Assembly: GCA_001275005.1 (NCBI GenBank)
Contig: JWZX01000468.1
Location: 1-25,681, forward strand
DNA length: 25,681 nt
Source: Chrysochromulina tobinii
Taxonomy: Eukaryota > Haptophyta > Prymnesiales > Chrysochromulinaceae
Direction of reading: 5' to 3'
Below, one piece after another: positions 7,847-15,660 of the stretch. The position numbers were made by a program, and so were the translations under genes. The first letter of the stretch is position 1, and the number at the start of each line of letters is the position of its first letter. The notes under the pieces are model-generated. The model ran no database searches. It worked only from the letters and a program-made list of their open reading frames with translations, and was not told the DNA's origin.

Positions 7847-8551
7847 ATGCAGCAGGCGTCGGTAGCGGAGCTCGAGGCGTCTGGCGCCGATCCGTTCGAC
7901 GCGCTGCTCAAGCTCGAGGATCACTTCCTCGCGTCGGGTTTTGCCGCAGGTGCGCAAGCGTCACAGTTCGCAGCACGATGTTGCGGCTGCTTACGGCGAT
8001 CTTTCCACGCGTGCGCAGGCCAGCTGCATGGTCGTGAAAAGGGTCAAGAGGCAGGCTGGGAGCTCGGATACCAGAAAGGCCACGAGCTCGGCCTTGAGCT
8101 TGGACAGTACCGAGGACGCGTCGACACGCTACTTGCCATTTCAGCTGCGCATACAGGCTTTGCATCCGCACGGTGCGCCAGTGTGCCGAATCATGGAAGC
8201 CGAGGCTTTACACGATTGGCTAGGCGGCGCCATGGGTCTCATGGTGCCCCTCGAGTCGCGGTGTCTCGCAGGATCCTAGCCACGCTCACACGGTTGCACA
8301 CGCTTCTTGCCACAATCAAGCTCGACGATCCACTCGATCAACGTTGTTTCGATGCGCTCGACGACGTGCGGGCAAGGATGCGGATGGTGGACGTGTGGCT
8401 CAAAGGGCGATCGAAGGCCGGCTCGGACGCCGACGCCGATGGTGGTGCGGCGTCTGCAGGGGCAGCAGTAGGTGGTGGTGGTGGTGGCTCGGGTGATTTA
8501 ACTGCAGGGCCATCAACACCGTTGGAGTTAACTGTGGATTTGAGCTTCTAG
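7847..8551 (+). CDS. LTO1: LTO1 (Yae1-Lto1 Fe-S adaptor subunit), two short introns
   Basis: I take the ATG at 7847; the longer open frame starts at GTG. Proposed structure is join(7847..7949,8019..8172,8272..8551), 178 residues. After splicing, D-P-F-D-A-L-L-K-L-E-D-H-F is followed by ten glycines spaced exactly every fourth residue, from S-G-F-A-A-G to G-Q-Y-R-G. This is the deca-GX3 motif that defines Yae1 and Lto1. The C-terminal half has I-K-L-D-D-P and F-D-A-L-D-D-V-R-A-R, matching the ORAOV1/LTO1 tail, and the protein ends L-S-F. That fits the C-terminal [LIM]-[DES]-[WF] signal that recruits clients to the cytosolic iron-sulfur targeting complex (family knowledge). In yeast, Yae1-Lto1 is the adaptor for Fe-S insertion into the ABC protein Rli1/ABCE1. 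A Gly-rich insert (G-G-G-G-G-S-G-D) precedes the tail. Confidence 0.85.
   Translation: MQQASVAELEASGADPFDALLKLEDHFLASGFAAGAQASQFAARCCGCLRRSFHACAGQLHGREKGQEAGWELGYQKGHELGLELGQYRGRVDTLLAISAAHTGFASARCASVPNHGSRGFTRLARRRHGSHGAPRVAVSRRILATLTRLHTLLATIKLDDPLDQRCFDALDDVRARMRMVDVWLKGRSKAGSDADADGGAASAGAAVGGGGGGSGDLTAGPSTPLELTVDLSF
7950..8018 (+). other. LTO1 intron 1 (69 bp, phase 1)
   Basis: Donor GCCGCAG|GTGCGC and acceptor GTGCGCAG|GCCAGC. Removal rebuilds a split GGC glycine codon and restores the strict four-residue glycine period of the deca-GX3 motif, strong evidence for the boundaries. Length is a multiple of three with no in-frame stop. Confidence 0.85.
8173..8271 (+). other. LTO1 intron 2 (99 bp, phase 2)
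   Basis: Donor CGCACG|GTGCGC and acceptor GTCTCGCAG|GATCC. Removing it deletes an Arg/His/Gly-rich stretch that has no counterpart in LTO1 proteins and joins the G-F-A-S-A segment to R-I-L-A-T-L-T-R-L. It is also a multiple of three without an in-frame stop. The exact donor is less certain than for intron 1. Confidence 0.65.
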
Positions 8552-8871
8552 AGGAACTATTTGCCGTTGGCGCGGCCGTTGGAGTCAGCTGTCGAAATTC
8601 ACATCGTGTTGTTTCGAGTACTGAGCGACTTCATTTCTACACGTAGCCGCGCGCTCACATCATGCCTGTCCACCGTGGACTTACATGTAACCGTTTGTAC
8701 ACGGGTAGAATAGTAGAAGCGCTAGCCGGTAGAACCGGGCATAGAACCAAGAACGCGTAGGCCGAAGCGTCGGAATATTCAATATATGCGCTTAACGGTT
8801 GGCGGCCTGGAACGCAAACGCTCTCAGCGCGCAAGGGGCGGCGCTGTACCGTGTACGTCGCGCGCGTCCCG
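8552..8871. other. Convergent intergenic region, 320 bp
   Basis: This gap lies between the 3' ends of LTO1 and the methyltransferase gene, and no coding signal was seen. It contains the palindrome TACATGTA at 8682-8689, which recurs in two other gaps of this window, and several TAGAA/GTAGAA words at 8705-8755. It presumably holds the two 3' UTRs. Confidence 0.55.
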
Positions 8872-9801
8872 TTACTGCTGACTCTCACTCTGCTGCTGTA
8901 CCGCGTGTACCGGTGTCAATCTTCGACCGCCGACGTTCGAGGGCGGCGGAGGGGATGAATGGCTTAATGAATGGCCATAAGGAGGGTCCATCCTGCCGTA
9001 GAGGCTATTGGCGGGCGGGGTGTGTCGGTTGGCGCCGACTGGATCGCCGTTTCGCAGCATCACGAGCAGCTGATAGCCCTGCAAGCGAAGGGCGAGGTCT
9101 ATCCTTTTCTCCTGCCTCTTGCTCAAGTGCGCTCGCTCGAAGAGAATGAGCGGTGGGGGGGGCCTAGGGAAAGTGGACGCACCTCCTGGTCCCGCAAGGA
9201 TGGCCTCTTCCTGCCCTTCTGCGTCAACGACCAGGATGTCTATCTCGCGCGGACCACTCGCGTTGAGAGCTTGCTGCCAAAGCATCCCAAGCGTGAGCGC
9301 AGGAACACTCTCGTTCCGCCGTGGCGCTCGTCCTTGAGCCCCGATGTGGTTCTTGCTCATGATCACCTTGTTCATCTCGCCGGCCCCGAGACTCATCAGA
9401 GTGACACCAGGAGCGTCGGATATTGCCGCGCGCAGGGGGAGAACTTGAGGCCAGCGGGCGTAGTTCTTGCAGAGCTTCTTGAACACATAAGAGACGGGCT
9501 CGACAACTACGCCTCGCCAACCGCACATGGTGGCATATGACCATATCGGATCGCCGCCGACAGCGCAACCAAACGTGTTCTTCCCGCAGTTAGCGCCAAT
9601 CTGGACAAACGTGACATCCTCGAACCGCCGCCTGGGGATGACTTTCCTGATGTAGTCCTCCCACCGAATGAAAAGTGGAACTTGACGTGCTGGTGGGTCG
9701 CCAAACTGTAGCGGCCATGGCAGACGGCCCGAGGCGTTCAGGCAAGGGAATGCCATGACTGGAAGAGGTCTAGGCCCATCACTGGAAGAGGCGCAATTCA
9801 T
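8872..9801 (-). CDS. FkbM-family methyltransferase
   Basis: The longest frame begins at TTG; the first ATG is at 9801, giving 309 residues. The SAM-binding core is clear: V-Q-I-G-A-N-C-G-K-N (about residues 66-75), then W-R-G-V-V-V-E-P with a following K-L-C-K-N-Y, A-I-S-D-A-P-G, and I-D-I-L-V-V-D-A-E-G-Q-E. That order is typical of the Methyltransf_21/FkbM family, which methylates hydroxyls on glycans or small molecules (family knowledge); the substrate here is unknown. Many eukaryotic members carry an N-terminal secretory anchor. None is seen, and an in-frame stop lies 42 nt upstream of the ATG, so either the protein is cytosolic or an upstream exon is missed. The last 50 residues are Pro/Ser/Gln-rich. 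Divergent from the deoxynucleoside-kinase-like gene. Confidence 0.8.
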   Translation of the reverse strand: MNCASSSDGPRPLPVMAFPCLNASGRLPWPLQFGDPPARQVPLFIRWEDYIRKVIPRRRFEDVTFVQIGANCGKNTFGCAVGGDPIWSYATMCGWRGVVVEPVSYVFKKLCKNYARWPQVLPLRAAISDAPGVTLMSLGAGEMNKVIMSKNHIGAQGRAPRRNESVPALTLGMLWQQALNASGPREIDILVVDAEGQEEAILAGPGGASTFPRPPPPLILFERAHLSKRQEKRIDLALRLQGYQLLVMLRNGDPVGANRHTPPANSLYGRMDPPYGHSLSHSSPPPPSNVGGRRLTPVHAVQQQSESQQ

Positions 9802-10037
9802 GGAGTGTGCAGCCTGGAGCCGCAGCAACCTTCAGGTAAATGTACACCATACGTGAAACAAAACAGTTGAAAGGCTCGGAAAGTTGTGTGTTGCATGCGA
9901 AGTACTGCGTGGTTCGGAAGTCCATCCCTCCATATGGATGTTTTTGGCAAAACCCCTTGTCTCGGTCAACTTCCTAATCGGACGGATCGGCACCACGTCG
10001 CCAAGTGCTCGGGCGGCAAAAGTTGGACCACGCGGTA
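9802..10037. promoter_or_regulatory. Divergent intergenic region between methyltransferase and nucleoside-kinase genes
   Basis: A 236-bp head-to-head gap, relatively AT-rich at 9835-9960, that should contain both start regions. No specific element can be assigned. Confidence 0.45.
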
Positions 10038-10838
10038 ATGCCACTGCAGTTGGTCACCATCGAAGGCAACATCGGCACCGGCAAGACGACGATCGCACGG
10101 CTGGTGGCGAAGCACATCCCGGACTGTGCATTCTTCCCAGCGCCGGATCCCGAGAGCAACCCACACTGGTCTGCATTTCAAAAAGAGCCACACAAGCACG
10201 CACTGGCCATGCAGATTTGGTTCCTGCGCGCGCGCCTGCGTACGTACATCGAGGCCTTGCGCTACATGAATACCAAGCAAGAGAGCGTGATCCTCGATTT
10301 TTCGGTCTGGTCTGACATCATTTTCGGCACGTTGCACTTCCAACAAGGCCACTTGACAGCAGAGGAATTTTCGGTGTACCAAGAGCTCTCTCGAAAGATC
10401 GACGAGCTGGGTCTGCCCCCGCCGCACCTCACAATCGTGCTCCACGCCAATCCGACAGAGTGTGTGCGGCGCTGTGAAACCAGCTTGACGCGCTCGAATA
10501 CGCCTACCCTCGATACGCTGCATATGGTCGACGCGCTCATCAAACAGAGATGGCTGCGGGACAAGGAGAACGTGTTCACGCCACGCTGGCTCAAGGCCGA
10601 GCGCGTTGCGCCAGAGGCCCCCGGGCTCCCCGCCGCGCCGTCGCTGCTTGTGTTGGTGCGGGACTGGAGCGATCTCTCTCGCGTCAAGCTCGCCACGATC
10701 TCCGACGCGGTCTTTTGCACGGACCCGATGTCGTTCGACGCGTGGATTGGCCCCTGGAAGGCTGAGTCCGTGGATGCGCGGGTCGAGGCGCTGCTCCAGG
10801 ATGGGGGTGACTCAGTGAACCCAGCCGTGCTGGACTGA
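10038..10838 (+). CDS. Deoxynucleoside kinase-family protein, divergent active site
   Basis: The ATG at 10038 immediately precedes the P-loop; an upstream in-frame GTG was rejected. The product has 266 residues, usual for the family. The P-loop is G10-N-I-G-T-G-K-T-T18. Then D37-P-E-S-N-P-H-W and A-L-A-M-Q-I-W-F-L-R align with the family's E-P...N-P and A-F-x-x-Q-x-x-F-L-x-x-R block. V-I-L-D87-F-S-V-W-S-D-I-I-F aligns with the [DE]RS-x-x-x-D block. These support the dCK/dGK/TK2 fold, which phosphorylates deoxynucleosides for salvage. Two positions deviate in my hand alignment: the catalytic glutamate is aspartate (D37) and the arginine of [DE]RS is phenylalanine (F88). The protein may be a divergent kinase or a non-kinase relative such as the NDUFA10 branch. 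No transit peptide is evident. Confidence 0.75.
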   Translation: MPLQLVTIEGNIGTGKTTIARLVAKHIPDCAFFPAPDPESNPHWSAFQKEPHKHALAMQIWFLRARLRTYIEALRYMNTKQESVILDFSVWSDIIFGTLHFQQGHLTAEEFSVYQELSRKIDELGLPPPHLTIVLHANPTECVRRCETSLTRSNTPTLDTLHMVDALIKQRWLRDKENVFTPRWLKAERVAPEAPGLPAAPSLLVLVRDWSDLSRVKLATISDAVFCTDPMSFDAWIGPWKAESVDARVEALLQDGGDSVNPAVLD

Positions 10839-11476
10839 TGGACTGAGTGTGAGGCCTCTCTCGGGCGTCGGCGGCAACATCACATCGTCAGTACATGACG
10901 GGACCGCGGCGAGCGGCGCCGGCGGACAGGCCTGAGCTCAACGACAATACTACAGTACCATTCCAAGGAGATAGAGTACAATTCCACGCGACGTTGTAAT
11001 TAGTGCTGTTTGGAAATTCTCTCACACTTTGAGTGTTAAATATGAACGAATTTTCAGTGTGCGAGATTGAGGAGCGAGAGCCCCGCAGCCCTTGTTGCAC
11101 TTGTATTTCTGACGCTCCGGTTCCTCGCCGGACCCTGGGGCGTCCGGAATAGCAGAGTTTATATCGCGATTTTTCCGCACCCTTCAGTCACGTCCGTGAA
11201 GGGCACCGTGTCTATGAACACAACACGCGTTCCACGTCGCGAGCATGAGAATGAAGTGACAGTGACGTGTGCGAGGTGTTGCCCTTCACGCATTTGAGTT
11301 TGGTTTGTGCGTGTTGGTGTGTTGTGACTTGACTTGACTTGACTTGACTTGACTTGGTGTGTTGTGAAAGGTTACGCGCTCGATCTCGCACCTCACCCTG
11401 TGTCCCCTGTGTGCACCTCGCTCGGCGCTCTGGGTGACGACAAAAGGGTAGAGATACTCACGAACCGCGAACGGCG
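10839..11476. other. Intergenic region, 638 bp
   Basis: This is the largest gap in the window. It contains an AT-rich block at 10990-11060 with partly self-complementary sequence (CACTTTGAGTG, and TCTCACACT against AGTGTGCGAGA). It also has an 11-bp perfect inverted repeat, CGTGAAGGGCA at 11195-11205 with TGCCCTTCACG at 11280-11290, and the GACTT microsatellite at 11326-11355. Short open frames here have no recognisable product. Confidence 0.55.
11314..11367 (+). repeat. (GACTT)6 microsatellite inside a 14-bp direct repeat
   Basis: Six perfect GACTT units occupy 11326-11355. The 14-mer TTGGTGTGTTGTGA sits on both sides (11314-11327 and 11354-11367), overlapping the array ends. It lies about 110 bp upstream of the dephospho-CoA kinase fusion gene. 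Confidence 0.92.
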
Positions 11477-12970
11477 ATGATGAGTCGCGCTGTGCCCGTC
11501 ATCGTCGGCCTCACGGGCAGTATAGGCATGGGCAAGAGCACCGCATCGGCGTGGTGCCGCAAGGTGGGCATTCCCGTGCACGATGCAGACGCATGCGTTC
11601 ATTCGCTGTATGGTCCGGGAGGTGCTGCGGTGCAGCCCGTCGGTGCAGCCTTCCCTGGAGTAGCGAGTGATGCTGGCATCGACCGCGCCGCCCTCTCTGC
11701 AGCGGTTGCGGCGGCTGGGCGCGAAACAGCGCTGAAGACGCTCGAGGGTATCGTCCACCCACTCGTCACCACTGACCGCGAGGCCTTCGTCGCCCAGGCG
11801 GCGGCAGATGGGGCATGGTGCGTGGTGCTTGACATACCGCTGCTGTTTGAAACGATGGATCCCGAGGCGCGCACAAAGGACTTCGATGCGCTTGTCGTCA
11901 TTTCCGCGCCGGCCGAGATCCAGAGAGCACGGGTGCTCGCACGGCCAGGGATGACTGAGGAGAAGTTTGCCTTCCTCCTCTCGAAGCAGGTGCCTGACGC
12001 GACAAAGCGTGCGGCGGCCGACTACGTCATCGAGACGGGCTTCGACTCGTACGCGCCCGCTCGCGCGCAGCTCGCCGCGTGCTTCCAGGCACTCGCGGCC
12101 AAGCACACGGAGCCATACACGCGATGGATGACGTCCGGGATGCCATTGCCGCCGCCGCGGCGGCTTCCGCCGCTTCCGCCGCCGCTGCTTCCGCCGCCAG
12201 CCACCAAGATCCGTGCCGTCACGATGGACTTGGACGACACGTGCTGGCCCACCTTCCCACCCATTTTGAAGGCCAGTGCTGCGCTCGAGTCGGACATGGC
12301 AGAGCTGCTGCCGCGCGCGGCTGCGGCGGGCTGTGGGGATAGGGGTGCCCTCAAGGCATCCATTACCGAGGTGCAGAAGGAGCAGCCGCTGTTGGTGCAC
12401 GATATGAGTGCGTTGCGACACGCGGCGCTGGCCAAGCAGGCCCGCACGCACGGAGACGACCCGGGCGCGCCCGTCGATGAGCTGATGCGTCGCTTCGTGC
12501 TCGCTCGCTCTGATGTGAAGGACTACTTCTTCTCGGACACGGCGGCGAGCCTGCAGGCGCTCCGGCGAGCGGGGCTCACGGTTGGCGCGTGCACCAATGG
12601 CAACTGCGATGTGCGCCTGCACGCCGAGGTCGTCGAGTTCTTTGACTTCACAGTCAGCGCGGGCGATGCAGGCGCAACGAAGCCCAGTGCGGCGCCGTTT
12701 TGGATGGCAGCACACGCTGCGGGCTGCCGGCCGAGTGAGATGGTACACGTAGGAGACGACGTGGTGACCGACCTCAAAGGGGCGCTCGACGCCGGCTTCC
12801 GGGCGGTGCTCGTGTCACGCGCCGATCTGCTGCCACGCAAGCCGCAGGAGCTTGAGGTTCTCGAGACGCTCGAGAAGGACCCCGCCCGCTGGAGAGAGGT
12901 GGCGTCGCTCGAGGAGATGGTGCAGGTTGTGCGAGAGTGGTGTGAAAAGACTGAAGTGGATGGCCCGTGA
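11477..12970 (+). CDS. Dephospho-CoA kinase fused to a HAD-family phosphatase
   Basis: The start is a tandem ATGATG and the protein has 497 residues. Residues about 8-205 are a complete dephospho-CoA kinase (EC 2.7.1.24, last step of CoA synthesis): P-loop [36 protein letters not shown], and [17 protein letters not shown] proline-rich linker (about 219-242) leads to a complete HAD hydrolase (about 243-465). That domain has motif I with D251 and D253 in M-D-L-D-D-T, motif II T373 in T-N-G-N, motif III K402 in T-K-P-S, and motif IV D427-D428 in G-D-D-V-V-T-D. All four HAD motifs are intact, so phosphatase activity is expected; the substrate is unknown. A continuous frame through the linker supports a true fusion. 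I see no transit peptide. Confidence 0.9.
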   Translation: MMSRAVPVIVGLTGSIGMGKSTASAWCRKVGIPVHDADACVHSLYGPGGAAVQPVGAAFPGVASDAGIDRAALSAAVAAAGRETALKTLEGIVHPLVTTDREAFVAQAAADGAWCVVLDIPLLFETMDPEARTKDFDALVVISAPAEIQRARVLARPGMTEEKFAFLLSKQVPDATKRAAADYVIETGFDSYAPARAQLAACFQALAAKHTEPYTRWMTSGMPLPPPRRLPPLPPPLLPPPATKIRAVTMDLDDTCWPTFPPILKASAALESDMAELLPRAAAAGCGDRGALKASITEVQKEQPLLVHDMSALRHAALAKQARTHGDDPGAPVDELMRRFVLARSDVKDYFFSDTAASLQALRRAGLTVGACTNGNCDVRLHAEVVEFFDFTVSAGDAGATKPSAAPFWMAAHAAGCRPSEMVHVGDDVVTDLKGALDAGFRAVLVSRADLLPRKPQELEVLETLEKDPARWREVASLEEMVQVVREWCEKTEVDGP

Positions 12971-13496
12971 AACTGCAAAAACCGAAAGGAGTTCTTCAGT
13001 CTTCACCTCACGCTCCTTGGTGGCATATAATGGAGTGTTTGCGACTGGGCTCCTCGGGTTAACCCACCGGGGGAATGACCCCCCTACCGCTCGCAGTGTT
13101 GTGTCCCTCTCAGAGGGGGGGCTGCTGGGTTTCAGTGCTGGCGTAGGCTTGTAGCTTTTGTTAGAAAGTTTTGAATAGAGTACTGTTGATTAGTGATGAC
13201 GTCTTCTCGACTTGCGTACATTATAGCGTACATGTATGCACGCGCGCGCGAGCGCGAGCGCGCGCCTCGGCATGCGTGCTCAAAAAGACACCGGGGGAGT
13301 CGGGACACACACGTTTCACGCCTGCGTACCGATTGCCGATTTCAAGCGCCGCACGCTGGTGGGGTACTGAACGGACGTTTCACGCTTGCGTACCGGTACT
13401 GTACCGGTAGCCAAAGTTCCATGAGAGGAGAGGGCTCGTGTCGTTCAGGATTCCAGCGTGGAGCCGGCCTACGCTGGGTGGTGCGGTCCCGATCGG
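12971..13496. other. Intergenic region, 526 bp
   Basis: No gene recognised. It holds GC-alternating DNA at 13238-13268, the palindrome TACATGTA at 13229-13236, and the composite TCAAAAA / CCGGGGG / CGGGACACA at 13280-13309, which is shared with the gap at 18903-18930. A 21-mer is nearly repeated (20/21) at 13311-13331 and 13375-13395, and TACCGGTAC t GTACCGGTA forms a near-perfect palindrome at 13391-13409. It probably includes the promoter of the downstream EF-hand gene. Confidence 0.6.
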
Positions 13497-15191
13497 ATGG
13501 CTGCTACCAACGGCACCCCTACGATCGGCACGCTTGACCACCGGCACCCATACGCACAAACCTTCAGAGAGCTGAGAGGGTTGAGCCCGCGTGCCAACTC
13601 ACCGCGCGATCGCACGTGGTGTGAAACTCCGCTGTCATGGGACGCTCTGGCGTGGAAAACTATCCAACCACTTTCTGTGTGGGATACTATCGAACGCCAA
13701 GAACAGGAGGCCCTTCGCGAGCGCAAGCGTCAGCTGCGCGAGAAGCTGATTCCCATCGAGGGCAAGCCTGGCTTCTACCACCCGAACAGGCAGCACGCCC
13801 TGCGAGTGCGTCTGCAAGGCCACCGTGGTCAGTTCGTCGTCGAGCACTTCAAGCTGAGCGCGAGCAACGGCGTCAGCGTCATCGACCAGCTTAAGGAGGT
13901 GCTCGCAGTGAATCGCGTGCGTGTCATCGACCTGTTCAACTCATTCGACGCAAACTCGGACGGCATGTTGACGCGCCTTGAGCTCCATCGTGCGTTCGAG
14001 TTTATGGGCTACGGCGCCAACCCAGAGGCGGTGGACGAGCTCTTCGACAGCTGGGACGAGGACGGTTCGGGCGCCCTCTCATTTGGCGAGCTGAACCACC
14101 TGCTGCGCCAGACGGGTGGTGGCAGATCCCCGCAATCGCCACGCCGCACAGCCACCAGTATCCAGTCGCCGCTGGCGCTGGCGGGAGGTGCACCGGCTCC
14201 TGGACCGTCAGGCACGCCGAGCGCTCCCTCGACACCCCACGTGGCAAAGCAACTGCAACATGACCAGCGGGAAAGGCAGCGGGAGACATCCTTGCCTGAA
14301 CTTGAGCCGATTGCAGCCAAACCGAGCTCCTACCACGAACGCCATAGGGCTGAGGTTGGGGAGCAGATTGAAGGTAAGAAAGGCTTCAATCACCACAACT
14401 ACCTCCACTCGTTGCGCCATGAGGCACATGGAGCGCGAGGTCAGGCGCTCGACTCTACGGTCAAGCTCGACGCTACAGACTACGCGAGCGCGGCCGAGCA
14501 GCTCAAAGACCTCCTCCGCGTCAATCGCGTGCGCGTCATCGACCTATTCTCTTCGTGGGACGTGGACGGCAACGGCGTCATCAGCCGCTCCGAGTTCCAC
14601 CGCGCCTTCTCGTTCCTCGGCTATGCGGGCTCGCCGTCTGTCATCGACTACCTCTTCGCGTCCTTGGACACAAATCAATCAGGCACAATCGACTTTGCTG
14701 AGCTGAACGTGCAGCTAAGGGCGACGTTTCGGCCGCGAAAGCCGCACTCGCCGCGAGCAGGCCTCGTCTCCGAGCGGAGCGCCGAGCTGACAACATCCTC
14801 CGACTCGGCCACTCCATGCGCGCAGAGCCCCCTCTTGCCAACCGTCGGTTCGCTCGTTAGCGAAGATCTGGTCAAAGATCTGGGCCCGCTGCGGGCGATG
14901 CGGGCGCAGCTCGACGCGGAGCGGCGGCTGTGGGCGCGACGACGGCAGGAGAGTCTCTCTCGCTTGCAAAGCCTGCGCTGGCATAACGGCAAGAAAATGC
15001 CTGCTGGTTGTGCACCGCTACCGCCGCCGTACACGCCCCCCGATCCGACGCGGCCGTTCACTCCCGCGCCGCCGCAGGCGCCCTTTGCGCTGCCGCCCAC
15101 GGAAGCGATCATAGATGCGATTGTGCACGAGCGGCTCGAGGCGTCTCTTCGGGCACTCCAGACTAAATCGAAGCCAAGAGGCAAGTCTTGA
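13497..15191 (+). CDS. Four-EF-hand protein with a duplicated module
   Basis: The ATG at 13497 is used (an upstream GTG was rejected), giving 564 residues. The protein is built from two copies of about 120 residues. Each begins E-G-K-x-G-F and passes through a Q-L-K-(E/D) helix to the shared V-N-R-V-R-V-I-D-L-F, then an EF-hand pair. Calcium loops start at D151 (DANSDGMLTRLE), D187 (DEDGSGALSFGE), D355 (DVDGNGVISRSE) and D391 (DTNQSGTIDFAE). All four keep acidic or polar ligands at 1, 3, 5 and glutamate at 12, so all look competent to bind calcium. A Ser/Pro linker joins the modules. The C-terminal 100 residues have an Arg-rich coiled-coil-like helix, a Pro-rich stretch and a final helix. No enzymatic domain is present; a calcium sensor or scaffold, perhaps flagellar or cytoskeletal, is inferred. 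Confidence 0.85.
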   Translation: MAATNGTPTIGTLDHRHPYAQTFRELRGLSPRANSPRDRTWCETPLSWDALAWKTIQPLSVWDTIERQEQEALRERKRQLREKLIPIEGKPGFYHPNRQHALRVRLQGHRGQFVVEHFKLSASNGVSVIDQLKEVLAVNRVRVIDLFNSFDANSDGMLTRLELHRAFEFMGYGANPEAVDELFDSWDEDGSGALSFGELNHLLRQTGGGRSPQSPRRTATSIQSPLALAGGAPAPGPSGTPSAPSTPHVAKQLQHDQRERQRETSLPELEPIAAKPSSYHERHRAEVGEQIEGKKGFNHHNYLHSLRHEAHGARGQALDSTVKLDATDYASAAEQLKDLLRVNRVRVIDLFSSWDVDGNGVISRSEFHRAFSFLGYAGSPSVIDYLFASLDTNQSGTIDFAELNVQLRATFRPRKPHSPRAGLVSERSAELTTSSDSATPCAQSPLLPTVGSLVSEDLVKDLGPLRAMRAQLDAERRLWARRRQESLSRLQSLRWHNGKKMPAGCAPLPPPYTPPDPTRPFTPAPPQAPFALPPTEAIIDAIVHERLEASLRALQTKSKPRGKS

Positions 15192-15660
15192 TTTCGAATC
15201 TTGCTGAATGGGGAGCGTGCTGGGTGGCATACAGTGCGCTCGATGGCGTGCGGGTCGGACAGAGAGCATGTGGCGGAGGAGCGCAGGAGACGGATTGAAC
15301 AAAAACGGTAATCTGATGTTCCGGAGGGTCGGGAGGAGTTTGGTCGCAATGCGACACCCGCACCCTGACCCGGACCAAGCACCCCTAACCGCTTGTACCG
15401 GTCGGGTTTCACATGACCGGACGATCGAGTCGCAATCGCGAATTGGACCAATTCCTTCGTTCTCGTCCGGGATGGTAAACGCAACGAACGGGCTGCCGTG
15501 CGAAACCCGCCCGCAACCGGCGTTCAGTCCCCTAACGAGCTCACGTCCGAGAAATGTCTGTCATCTCCGCGTGCGACGCGATGTGTGCATGAAGCATCGC
15601 GCAGGCCAGCCGGGCAGCCCCGGGAGAGACACGGTGCGCGCGCCCCGCCTCGTGAGGCGT
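15192..15660. other. Convergent intergenic region, 469 bp
   Basis: This gap lies between the 3' ends of the two four-EF-hand genes, with no coding signal recognised. It contains the near-palindrome GTCGCAATGCGACAC at 15343-15357, matched 14/15 by 18801-18815, and CG-rich alternating sequence near 15635. The rest is unremarkable. Confidence 0.55.

Noticed and set aside
7950-8018. Tandem-duplication origin for LTO1 intron 1
   Set aside because: GTGCGCA occurs at both ends, but in different register to the splice sites (starting at the donor, ending at the acceptor) and only 7-8 bp long, so it does not fit the model that fits 3575-3652.
11067-11297. 76-residue open frame in the 638-bp gap
   Set aside because: No recognisable motif, overlaps the inverted repeat, and has no sign of coding composition.
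11393-12748. 451-residue open frame on the minus strand
   Set aside because: It lies antisense to the dephospho-CoA kinase/HAD gene, whose motifs are intact. The Arg/His-rich translation is the usual GC-rich shadow.
13238-13268. CG-alternating run as a functional element
   Set aside because: Simple-sequence alternation is expected in such GC-rich gaps; nothing else supports a role.
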